Notes under the pieces: generated by a model
What the model saw: the letters and a program-made list of their open reading frames with translations, nothing else
The model's database searches: none
Told to the model about the DNA's origin: nothing
In this document: positions 1-12,000 of the stretch, one piece after another
How positions within the stretch are numbered: position 1 is the first letter of the stretch
How the letters are laid out: each line of letters begins with the position of its first letter
Source: Agelaius tricolor
Taxonomy: Eukaryota > Chordata > Aves > Passeriformes > Icteridae
NCBI GenBank assembly: GCA_023055355.1
Contig: JALJCS010000004.1
Coordinates: 18,874,244 to 18,938,243 of the forward strand
Direction: 5' to 3'
Length of the DNA: 64,000 bases
Position numbers and translations under genes: made by a program

Positions 1-2482
1 TTAGCTGCCATCTGGGTTCAACCCACCACATCTTGCTAAGTGGAAGACACTGAGGTGAAATCCCTTCTTACTATTCTACATTTTTTAGAAATTCAATGTG
101 GAAGAAAAGCCCCAACAGTAAAATCTCCAACCATTTCTGTTCTGCTTTTTTTCACACTGCAGGGTATTGACCTCTGGCTACTTCATATATCTAATAATCA
201 TCTAAACTTCTGTGACAAAAAAATCTACAGACATTTCCACCCAAAAATAGTCATCAAGTAAATGAGAAAATTAGAAATTAATGAACCCAGAGTATAAGAA
301 CAGAGAAACCAACAAAATTACTTGAGTGACACTTTTTAAAAACCAACAATTTATGCTTTCCTAAAGCAGCATCAATTATTGGAAAGAGGCTTTTTATTGG
401 TTACTTTCAAACCAAAAGTACTAGAACACTACTAGCATAAGAGTTTGTGAAAAGCAAGGTTGAATTGCTTTTAACGGACATTTATTAAACTAAGGAATTC
501 CTCATGCTTGTTTTCCCTCTTGTTTTAATTTTGATTGGAAAGTAAGGATGGACTATTTTTTCTCTTTATAGTTGATCTTTTTCAGGACACATTTTTGCAA
601 AAAAAATTTTTAATATCAGACATCCTTAAATATCTGTTGTATCTTTAAATGCTTAAAGTGAACAGAATAACCTTCACAAGAAAACTTTAATTGAAGAGTA
701 TTTTCACTTGTGTGGAAACTGACTAAGCAAAAAGTTCATTGTATCCTGATGTGTGAAATGAAGATTTGACAACTCCACACCCTATGCTTTATCAGCAGTC
801 AATAGCTGCAGGTCTATATAATTGTCAGTATGCTACTCTACTGGTTGAAATTAGCTAGTCAAACATAATTTAGGACAATATTAAGTGTTAACAGGCCAGC
901 AGAATATATTCAGTCTAGAGCAAGGAAATATTCTGTCTCCAGGTGAAAGAAATAATGTATATAACTATAGCTTCTGGCTGCTTCATGTTTGAATTCACAT
1001 ATTAAAGTATTTCTATAGCTTTTTATATATCAAAAAATTACTTGCATGGAATACTAAACTTACAGAAAATATTTGAGATTCCATGACTACTTTTTAGAAA
1101 TGTCGTCCAGGTAAATGGTGAAAATCTGCTTGAGAAGTGGATTTGGTGGATCAAAGGTACACTTACCTGTCTGTTTGCTAACTGGCAAGTAATATTTAAA
1201 AAATTGTGGGTAAAAGACATCTTGTGCACTACTGATTAAAGTATGAATTACCATAAGTCCTCTCTCTGGTTTCCCAATGCCATTTTCTGTTTTGCTTTAC
1301 CAGAGAACATTCAGACATATAGTAAATTTAGATTTAGGATTTCAAAACCAATTTTCAAGCATGACCAAAATCCACTTGCTCACCCTAGAAGTTTGCCTCA
1401 TCACCTAAAAATCACCAGCATGAAAAATTTTGAGAGAACTATGTCAATAACCACATCAACAATAGACATTCAATGTAAAATGTATCCCTGTAAAGCCGGC
1501 AAAATTGTGATGACTTTATTTCATTGTATCTGTACATTTCCACGTTACATAAAGGTTACTAAATTACACTTTGTGTTATTGTGCTAGTAGTGAAATCTGC
1601 TTAGAAGGCAGCAGACTGCACACATCACTAAAATACCACAATTTAATAGAAATGGAAGAACTTTATCTATATTTTTTAACTTGGTGAAATTCATTTGGGT
1701 CATTATTGCAACATTGCACTTTCAGTACATTAGAAGTTCAGCTCTATGAATGGAAAATCCATCTAACGAAACTGCTACTAAAATGTGTTCAGTATTATGT
1801 TGCAGTGTCAGCACAGGGAGAAGTCTATAAGAAGCCAACGTCTTTCTAATGGGAAAAAAAAAAGGAATGAAGAATACAATCTCTTGCAAGTAAAGGTCAC
1901 ATGAAAAAGTGAAATAAGAATAAGCATGTATTCTGTAACCTTTTCAGCATATTGATGAGAACTGCATCTAACAAAGTGCAGGATGTGTGTACGGAAACAC
2001 ATAAATAATTGCAACAGAAAAGTAGACACAAATAGAAGATATTTTAACAAGCCATTCAAGAGAAAATTACACAGTGTTAATTTTCTCATAAACTTTTTTA
2101 CATGTAAGCTTAGATATTTTCAGAATTAGGTAGAAATCTGTTGTATGCTTTGTGTTAATGTAGATTGCATCACCACAATAATTTTCCTTCATGCTTTGGT
2201 ATGAAGACTCAAACCTCTTGCTTTATGCAACTGTTCATCATATACAGTCCTTCATTCTAATAAATGATCAGTTTTCATAGTATCTTTGTAACCATAGATT
2301 ATGTAATAGTTTTGTCTACACGATGGATGTTTTCATTTCTTGCTTTTGATTCTTTTCTTACATGCAGAAATCATACAGGCTTTCTTAATGGGAATAATTT
2401 CTTACATGTAATTAGTCCCTTAGGCCTGAAAGGATACATGAATCACAGAAAAAAATTGAAATTGCCTTTTGATGCAAATGTT
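1..2482. other. AT-rich DNA, no gene recognised
   Basis: Both strands are broken by frequent stops. The longest open frame is about 114 codons (1243-1587, +), and its translation matches nothing I recognise and has no splice or promoter context. No repeat family could be named here. It could be intergenic or intronic. Confidence 0.6.
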
Positions 2483-3034
2483 ATCATAGAATTACAGAAT
2501 AGACTCACATCAGAGGTGCTCTATCCATCTAATCATCTTGGTGGCCTCCTCTGGACTCACTCCCACAGCTCCATGTCCTCCCTGTGCTGGGACCCCAGAG
2601 CTGGATGCAGGGTTCCAGGTGGGCTCTCACCAGAGCAGAGCAGAGGGGCAGAATCCCCTCCCTCCCCTGCTGCCCACGCTGCTCTGGATGCAGCCCAGGA
2701 CACGTTTGGCTCTCTGGGCTGGGAGTGCCCATGGCTGGGTCATGTCCAGCCTCTCACCCACCAGCACCCCCAAGTCCTTCTGGGCAGGGCTGCTCTGCAT
2801 CTGCTCATCCCCAGCCTGTGCTGGTAGCAGGAATTGCTCTGACCTAGGTGCAGCACCTTGCACTTGGTCTTGTTAAACCTTGTGAGATTGCCATGGACTC
2901 TCTTGTCAAGTTTTCGCAGGTCCCTCTAGAGGCAATACCATTCTTCAGGCGTGTCACCTGCACCACTCATCTAGGCGTCACCTGCAAATTTGCCAAAGGT
3001 TCACTCAATATCTTCATCTCTGTCGTTAATGATA
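2483..3034 (-). mobile_element. CR1 LINE fragment, internally deleted
   Basis: The plus strand shows the complement of a CR1 3' region. It begins with an ATCATAGAAT-like terminus and then runs through the landmark GGCCTCCTCTGGACTC, a 'cccaggacacgtttggctct' block and a CACCTGCAAATTTGCC block. CR1 is the main bird non-LTR retrotransposon; it encodes a reverse transcriptase and is usually 5'-truncated. Here the terminal bases sit almost directly beside the 'gaggtgctc...tggcctcctctgg' segment. The roughly 300 bp that normally separate them, with the GGGTTGGAAGGGAC and 'cctgttccagtgc' landmarks, are missing, so an internal deletion is inferred. Open frames of 60-190 codons over this segment come from its GC-rich content and are not genes. 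Confidence 0.85.
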
Positions 3035-4074
3035 TTATTTTTTTAAAATTTTATGTTATTTTTCCCCTCCTATAGGACAACTAAAATAATAACTCTGAGC
3101 GTGCTCACAACATATGTCTCTGGAAGAGCACTGCTTCTCATAAAAGTAGAGTACTGAAGCAAAGAATATGGTGGTTTGTATCCAGAGGCTCTGAAAAGCA
3201 CCAGATTTTCTTTGTAAGGTTCCTGAATGCATTTTATTAGTTGTAAGGTAAATACAAAATTTAACTGCCTCTGGATTATCTAGCATGAGGAGAGACATTT
3301 CCTATGGATAAATACAAAGTGCAAATTTTAAATGTATTGACATTTTGTGTGCTCTTGAAGATGTGCATCTTAAAGGCTTCAATCAAATACAGTTCGATTA
3401 ATTACCTTATTTCTAAGGAAATAATAAGAGTTAATAAAGTAATAGAAGAGATTCTTCTTTCTAACGACAGAATTATTTCCTGTGGTAACAGGTGGTTATG
3501 TTGTCCACACTGAGTAGAAAACTAAGCCATTTGTGACAAAGCATAGAATGAGTCACTTTTAAGCAGTCTTTTTTTTTTTTTTTTTCTTTTTCTTTCCATT
3601 GAGCAGGGAACCATACTGATATTGTGCTTACTTGCAATGAGTAATTATATTTTCCAAACATTTATAGGGGTCATTCAACTGAAACTAGAACTGTGATTCA
3701 GTAGACAATTATTCACATCAATGAGGAGGAAAAAGGTGGAATACAAATAGGAAGACTTCACAAGAGATGTTAGAACATAAATAGTCAAGGCAGTTTTACA
3801 AACATTCTGATAAGATTTGAAACCATACACAAAATTGGAATAAAACCACCCATGTACAACTGTGCACATCAAAGTTTTAGATAGCAGAAGGAAATTTCAA
3901 TAGAAACTTCAATAAAGGTGCATGCTGCACATACTGTACAAGCACTCAGCTCTGAGGAAGTCTCCCAGGCATAAAAGTTTCAAGGTCGTCTCTTCCCTTT
4001 TCTAAAGAGCACATCCTCATTTGCCTTGCCTGCTCTCCATCACCTATAGTATCCTAGGAGATAGATATATAGAC
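3035..4074. other. AT-rich DNA with a T17 run
   Basis: No gene or named repeat. A run of 17 T (3569-3585) lies in a 32-bp pyrimidine stretch (3567-3598). It is not attached to a recognisable retroposed sequence. Confidence 0.6.

Positions 4075-4115
<41 letters not shown>
4075..4115 (+). repeat. (AGAT)n tetranucleotide microsatellite
   Basis: About ten uninterrupted AGAT units. An imperfect lead-in (gatagatatatagac) precedes it and an ATA/TATA-rich stretch follows to about 4350. This is an ordinary simple repeat and likely length-polymorphic. Confidence 0.97.
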
Positions 4116-6404
4116 CATACAGACCTACACAAAAAAACCCCATAAATATATACACAGAGATATAGAGAGATACATTTATATATAAACATACATTTATATA
4201 TTTATATATACCCTTATATACCTATGCTATTTATATTTATGCATCTGTATTTCATGTGTTTATGTATCATATTTATCAATGATATCAAGGTTTACGTACA
4301 TATATGGGTACATGGACACATGTATGTTTATATTAATATAAAATTTTCTTTTTCTATCGCATTAGTAGTTAAGTTCATAAATTTTACATTCTGAAGTAGA
4401 GACTAGGACACAAGCCTATGAACACACTGTTGACATAGAAATAAACAGGTATCTTATATCTTTGTGTATTTGCTTTTGTATAAAGATGTTAAACTTGGGG
4501 AAAATAACAATTACCAGAAAATAGCTACAAAAATAAAATGTTGTGAAATAATTTTTATTTATTGTTAAATATTTATATTGTATATTAAGAATTTTACTAG
4601 ATAATTTAGGAGAGATAATCAAGTGTCAATTTAGCTTTGGGATAAGACAATCAGCATGCTACCGTGCTCTTTGGAAACTGTGGGATGTGTATAGGAATTC
4701 CTAAAACAAGTGCATGGTTACAGGTCTGTGTTTTTACATGCAAAGATATAAAGTAATGTAATATATGCCTATAATTACATATGTATATCAATCCGGCTGA
4801 GTATGATCTTTTTGATTCAAAATTCTGCCTAACTCAATTTTAAACTTGTAATTTTTTACTTAATCTTTTTCATGTTTATACTCATTAGTACAAGTCAAAA
4901 ACTATCTATCTTTCTCTTGTATAGAGTTATCTTTATTTTTGATAAGACTTTACAGCAAGAAAAAATGAAAAATCCATTGATTTCAATGGATTTCTGTTTG
5001 TTTCTAGAGACAATATAATTTCAGTGTTTCATTGTCACTAATTATTACCAAATAATGAGATTAAATACAGGAACTTTTTTTAAATTTTCTTTTGGTTTTC
5101 ATATTTATGATGTGCAGTGACATAATTACTATCCACTACTTTTGTGTTCTCAAGTCAATGATAAACTACATTTATAAATATTTGAATATATTTCATATCT
5201 TTTTTTCTATTGCTTGCATTAAATATGAAATTAACTATCTCTATTCAGAAGTATATTTGTTATAGCAACCAGGTTTTATCCAGTCTGTTTCACAGTGCCA
5301 TTGCTGACACTCAGCATATCTTCTATTTAGTAGGATATATAAGTACAAATATAGAGTGAAAAAACCTATAATTCTAGCAGTGTTTCAAGGATAAAAAAGT
5401 TAGTTAATCATCCTAAGATTTGACTATGCGAACCTAGAGACATAATATTAAATTCTTTGGGGTTTTTTTTTGTCTTAAAGTTGTTTTATTTGGTAATGAA
5501 AAGCTTACCAAGTTTTTCTAAGCAAAAAGATGCTTGAGGAAAATTTTTCCAGAGGACAAAACCTGTATCTATGGGTATCAACTTACAATCTTCAAATTAA
5601 AACAAATAATTTTAGCAAACAGGAGGTCATATGTCACCTTTTTAGATTATTAGAGAAAGAGATTATTATATATAGAGGATTAGAGATTATTAGAGAATTT
5701 TAATACTTACATAGAGGCATAAATGACTCATTTAAACTAGTAAATGTGATCAGCTACCTCAAAGTGCCATCCCTGAAAAGTATAGAACCTCAGAAGAGGC
5801 GCAAATGCTTCACAACAGTGTTATAGCAGCCTGGAAAGCACAAGACACCACTGGGCTGACTCTTAAAGAAACTGCCATTTATAACCAGATAGCCAGACAC
5901 CTGTCAATTCTATGCCCAGAAAATCTGTATACACTAAGGCTTTATATGCTTACATAAAACTTCAAGGTGAGCAGCTATTTATTCTCAAGGTTATCTGGTT
6001 GGTATTTCAAAAGAAGCTTTGTTCCAGCCTCTGTGAAAGAGCACAAGAGCACTTTAGGACTGCACTGGGTGGAAAACCAGCTTTGCACAAAGAAAAAACA
6101 CAAAATAAAGCAGTTAATATCAAGAATTTAGAATATCTGAAACTTAAGCTTTGAAATAATTTTTTTTGTAAAATATAGTGACTGAGTAGTTAATGTCTGT
6201 CAGTACACATGGTATCTCTTGTGTAGCAATAACTGGAAAAGAGGATACAAAATGAAGCAGTTTGCTAAACATGAGGTAATACTTTTTGCTGTGGGGGTGT
6301 CTGAGCATGAGAACAAGTTGCCCAGAGAGTCTCTGCCTTTTGAAATCTACAAAAGTCATCTGGAAAGAATGCAGAGCAGCGCTCTCTGACCAATTAATTG
6401 AGCA
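4116..6404. other. Very AT-rich DNA, no gene recognised
   Basis: 4136-4370 is dominated by short TATA/TTTATA motifs. The rest is unremarkable AT-rich sequence apart from the 24-bp hairpin at 4970-4993. No open frame longer than about 80 codons and no identifiable repeat family. Confidence 0.6.
4970..4993. repeat. Perfect inverted repeat (11-bp arms, 2-bp spacer)
   Basis: The left arm AAATCCATTGA is followed by TT and its exact reverse complement TCAATGGATTT. The flanking bases do not pair. The size permits a small hairpin or cruciform, but no transcript or transposon context is visible. Confidence 0.9.
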
Positions 6405-6460
6405 GGCTCATTAGACACGATGACCTACAGTCTCAGCTTTTCTGTGATTCTGTGATTTAT
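6405..6460 (+). mobile_element. Possible CR1 3'-tail remnant
   Basis: The segment ends in tandem TTCTGTGATTCTGTGATT, the CR1-type terminal repeat. It is preceded by a poor match to the usual 'gatgacct...aggtc' lead-in. Only about 55 bp can be aligned by eye, so it may be a very old or very short insertion. Without a profile search the call rests mainly on the terminal octamer repeat. Confidence 0.45.
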
Positions 6461-9010
6461 CTTGCAGTCAGTCAGCCCATATAATCCTATAAGACTGGAT
6501 GCAACCTTACATACAGGTCCTCCTTCTGGACACCACCTATTCCCAAAACACTTATACTCCTGTTCACCAGTATATTAGGCTCCCGTTGTACTTTTCAAGA
6601 ATCCTGCTGTCAGTTAATTCTTCCCTTTAACCTCAAACACAAATTTACTGCTAACTTGTTTATGTATATTCTAGAGAGTAGAATATTGATTACTATTTCT
6701 CACTACCTCATGTTCTTAGCAATCCTTCTTTCCCAGACACAATGATGAGATTTATTCCCTTAGCTCCATTTTACTAGGTTATCAGGCTCTGCAAGTTTTA
6801 ATATAGACTGTTAATTTCATTGATTATACCAGAAGACATTTTCTTGACTTTTTTTTCAAACAGAATTTTTCTTTTTTGGACAAATATAATCAGAATTGTA
6901 CATAATATTTCAGTTAATTTCTCATTGGTTGTCTTGGCCTTCTGAGAACAGCTGATCTGAAATAGTGCAATCCTTTGTGAAACACCAGCTTTCCTGACTG
7001 TCTAAAGTAACTGACAAAATTGATTATCCTGCAAAATGTTTTTCTTTTTCTTCCTTCTAAAATTACCAAAAAAGTCAGAAAGAATTTGCATTGATTAACC
7101 TGTGCAATCACTGCTTGCAAGATGGCAAGCCTCTGGGGAGTGTTTTGTCAACCACATCAGAAGTACTAAGTGCCTGTTTCATACCAGTCAGGGGTTTGCA
7201 TTCTCACCATTGTAGTTGTGATAGAAGTAGAATTTGTCTGTTATTTATTCAGCACCTCACAGTCAGCTCAGATAGACACTCACCATAAGGAAATTCTATA
7301 ATGCAGTTCTAGGCTTTTAGAAATTTATACAAAACAAAGAACCTGATCCTAGTGTCAAGATGATTTAAATATTTCATATTTTTGAGAAAAAGTCTTTACT
7401 AATTCACTAAGTGATATGGCTGATGATTCTGGAGATACCTTATCTGTGAGAGACGGACTTCCATTTTCCATTTCACAAACTATAATTCATATTTATTATT
7501 TAAGCCATTGCAAGTTAGAGCTTCTATTATGATCACAATAAATCTAGTATTTTAGAATACAGTTACATGTTAAGTTCCTGAGTCCATCTTAATAACAATA
7601 AATAATAGAAGTTCAGGTATCTATATGTAAAAGGGCTTTTCAGAAATTTCAGCAATTTCTTTTTGGAATTATGGTATATGCATAAGTACTGGAGAAAGAA
7701 AGTGTTATTCTTTTCCAATGGGGGGAAAGGATAAGTGGAACTGCATCATTTAATAGAATACTGAAACTTTTACTTGGCTGCAAAATAGTATAGAAAGGGA
7801 AAAAATCCAAAGTCATGAAGGAACAATGTTTTGAAGCATGAAGATAAATGAAGGAAAAAGTAACATTCAGGCTGACTGTGAAAAAAAACATTTAAAAAAT
7901 GAATAAACAAAACACTTTAAGAAAAAAGAATCTGTTCAATTCTTAATTAGATTTCTAGGTAAAAAAAGTAGGGAAGATATCATTCAAAACCTGACTAGGA
8001 TAGCACCCAATGAACTTAATAATTTCAACTAAACCTGCATTGGCAGAGAGACAGATGACAAGACTTGTTCCTTCTTTTCCAATGATAGCATTTAAGACCT
8101 ATGAAGCAAACAGTGACCAGTATGAGCAGGGATGCTAAATCTAATTTTCATTTCTGTAGACCTTTTCTTTCTTAAAAGTTCCAGTGTGAACAGGTAATTG
8201 GCAACCACCGATTAATTGTCTAGTCAAAGCCAAAGGGCCAGCTGGCATGAATTCACATCCCTCTCTCCCAGGGTTCCTAGAGGAATTCTGGGTAAGGTAC
8301 AAACAGTGTTTTACAGCAGCAATTACTTTATTCCTGGGGCAAAGTACAAATAGAAGAGGGTATGTATATGCAGCAAGAGCTTGTTTCCCATTCCACTGTG
8401 ACTGAGGAAATGACAACCAGTTGGCAGTGGGCCATGCAAATAAAAAATACCAGCTGGAAAACTGGATTATTTTTGTCCCAGATGGCAAAAGGTATGTTGG
8501 ATGACAAGAAAATATGTTACCAAGTACAGAGCAATCTATTCCTTGATGTTTATTTAACTCTCAAGTTACAAATTAGTTCATAAATCAAAGTAAAGGACCT
8601 TGTCATTGTGCAGAAGATATTTGGAGGATCTGACACCATATTATCCAGAATAATTGTAGTGGTGATACAAAACTGATTTCAACTAACTACTTTCTCAAAC
8701 GTTTTATGAAATCTCAGCTTTGTTTTAATATCTCTGTGAATATTTCTCCAGAACTCTTTATTATTGGCTGGAAATGTTTTGACTTCTTAGGAACTTATAA
8801 AAAATAATTAATTTAATTTCATCTTCTTCCCGTTCAATAGTGTTTTACTTCCAGATGAAGCATCAAATATCTTAAAGAAAAATTAATCAGTTACTTTGGA
8901 GCAGAGGAATTAGATCATTAAAATTTAAGATTATGATTTATGTCTAATTGGAAATACTCTATCTAGATATACCTCTGATATTTAATTTCATAACAGAGTG
9001 AAAATATTAT
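6461..9010. other. AT-rich DNA, no gene recognised
   Basis: No named repeat. A slightly more GC-balanced patch at 8140-8500 contains overlapping open frames of 115 (-) and 73 (+) codons. Neither translation resembles a known family. If the patch is conserved it would more likely be a regulatory element than a gene. Confidence 0.55.
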
Positions 9011-9039
9011 ATTTTATTTTATTTTATTTTATTTTATTT
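9011..9039 (+). repeat. (ATTTT)6 microsatellite
   Basis: Six contiguous ATTTT pentamers in AT-rich DNA. Simple repeat. Confidence 0.95.
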
Positions 9040-12000
9040 AGAATCTTACCTTTTCTTCTCCCTCATTGGATTTCCTGAAAAGAGTTCTCATGGTTGTTGA
9101 ACTCAGACTTTATGCAAATTCAGCTGTGAATAGGTCAATTATGATTATCTGATATTGCTATGTTTTAACATTGATTTGCAATATCATTAATTTAAACTGT
9201 CCTGATGACATTAAAAAAATGTCAAATAGACACATCTGCTTTTAGGTTTTGAATATTTCATGCCAGTATTTATCCGAGATGATTGCGTTAGTGGCAGCGC
9301 TAAAAGATGACTGTACTTTCCTATTGCATATTGCATTTAAAGTAAAAGTAAAGAATTATATATTAGGATAGAGTATTAATTGTTTGCTTTATCAAGAATG
9401 TTACAAACTGAAAGAATGGTATTTTGAGGAGATTTAATTTTGGCTAGTATTGAAGATGACATATTGTCAAAGAATGAATTGGGCATAGAATGAGGAGAAG
9501 CAGAGGCTCTTTGGGAAATAATAGATGATCCCTCGAGGATCTCGTTCAGTTCCCTCATAAGTGAGATATATTCTATGACATTTTCTTCACATTTTGAGAC
9601 TTTTCTTTTGTATAAAAATTTCCCTCAAGCATGCAACAATATGTGTTTTATATAAAATATTTATCCCTATAGTACTCAATATTTAGAAATTAATCTGGTA
9701 ACACAAAGTTGCATATTTACTAAAGCCCAGGTCTTCCACTAGTTAGCACATAGCAATTTACTTTAGCTGCTAATGTTATCTAAGTCTGTTTACATTATCC
9801 AGTAGCTAAAAATGTAGAAATGTGCAAAACATGATGCATCCTTTGAAGAGCTAACACTTTATAGCTGTGTGATTACAATAACTTAAATAGTTTCTGAAGA
9901 TTTGTGGCATGAGATCTCAGTGGTCTGATAGTTCTGACTCATTAACACAGAGGCATTACTAAGTGTAAATGAAATGCAAAAAGGCAAATGTGTAATATGT
10001 ATATCCTGAAAATGACATGTTTTCTAACTTTTGAGCGTTTCTTTTGCCGAAATACATCTGAAGAGATGTAACAGGGTCTCTTTTTTTCCATTTCTGTTCA
10101 ATCTCCATTAATGAAATTAATAAGACTAGTTTGTTCACTGTCCTTTGGAGTTATTTATTTGCTTGTTTTAAATCTAAAATATTATTACTCTGATATTGTT
10201 CATATGACATCTTGACCAGGATGTGCTAACTCAGCTTTTAAATCAATAAGATTTTATTCCAACAAATTGGAAGCTGCAAATATGATATATTGATTTCCTA
10301 AGACTTTCTTATGTAACTTTTTGAGTTTTTAGTTGCCTTCTCAATCCATCTTCCAGAAGCCATTTTTCAGAATCCTTCTATTACAATTTACTGTTACTAG
10401 CACACTAAATCTTGCCTTTGGCTAGAAATAATTTTGTGATTTGGCATGGTATATGGGTAGGGACACACTCTGGAAATTTTTTGTTTAATCTATTAAACAT
10501 AAAAATACATATGCTAATAATATCTCTTTGTAAAATAAAAAAAATAAAAGATGCAATTTACTTCAAATTAATAACTTGAAGATCTACTTATTTAATGTTT
10601 ATTCTAATCATAGGATTTATTCCCCATTATTGCAGTTATTATACACTGCCTCCATTGCCATGGCACAAGGAATGTCACATAATTCCTTTTTAAAATGACG
10701 TTTAACTGATAACATACAAGAGTCATAAACAGCTATTAAACAGCTATTGTGTCTCCTAAAGACATAGTATTATAATGAAAACAAATTATATGAACTAAGT
10801 CATTTTTACAGGATGACTTTGTGCCCACAGTGGATAATAAAAAATGTATGTCAAACACCTATTTTACTCTCTTTTCTTTGATATCTAAATTAATATCTAA
10901 ATTCATATCACAAGGTCTAGTGCTACTCTGCTTAACTCCCATGTATTCCACAATTTAATTTGTTTTGCTACAATATATTGGTATTTAGCATTTTAATTGT
11001 TAATAATAAAAATTATACAACATGGTGTACAGAACTTTTAAATAGAATACTTATCTCTGCCTTTACAGGTAAAATGTTTAATGTTAAGATGTAGATAGAC
11101 TGAGTTCATTCAGGTTCAAAATTGTTCTGAGTATATCTGCTGACTGAAAGAAATTAAGGAGCAGCTAAAACACAGATGTAAAACAACAAGGACAAACAAA
11201 TCTCTCCTTTTTATTATTACTGTTTTGTTGGTCTATTATACCAACATATTTTCATTAGGAAGTACCTATTGAATAATAATCTACATACAAAGCCCTGGGA
11301 CTGTTTTTGTAATGGATGGAAGGGTGAAACCTATGCAGAAGACATTGTGTCAGATGAAAACATCCTAGAATAACTTTAGAGATATTTTCAGATATGTTCT
11401 TATTCTTTTAAATTCTGAGACAAAATGATTATTACCTTCCTCTGTATTTTTGAGGTAACAGAAAAATGGCCATAATATCTTTGAAGTATCTAGGAGGAAA
11501 AATTATTGCCAGTGTGCATGATCTGCTGGCTGACTAATACTCAGAAGAAGTAAGCCACTGCAAATATTTACTGTAACGTGACTGGTTTTGGTGGGAGATT
11601 TAGGGGTGGCTTGTTGGTGTTTTGTTTGTTTTATTGGTTGGGGTTTGGATTTGGGTTTTGGAAGGGTTTTTTTGGCTATTTTATATTTTTTACTTATTTC
11701 AGTGGGGGGAAAAAAAGTTCCTGCTACTAACTGATGAGGAGAAAGCACTTTTTGAGATTCTTTGACCATTAATGTTTAACTTTGCAGTTAATAAATTTTG
11801 CAGTTTATAAGTGAGAGTGATCCCTTCCCACTGATGGGAGCATTTTAAAATAAGTGCATAGGCTAAAATCTTTCTCTTCATACCTGTACTTTTTACTTCT
11901 CCTATGACTGTCTTAAGAATATCATTGTTTCTTTCCAATGAGCAAAGATTTACCATCCCCAGAATAAATCTGTTAACAAAATCATGGAGTCATATTTATA

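Noticed and set aside
2264..2827. 187-codon open frame (+)
   Set aside because: Its second half is antisense CR1 sequence. Overlapping frames on both strands reflect GC-rich CR1 DNA with few stops.
3569..3585. T17 run as the tail of a processed pseudogene on the minus strand
   Set aside because: No coding or target-duplication signature adjoins it, and the adjacent sequence is not protein-like.
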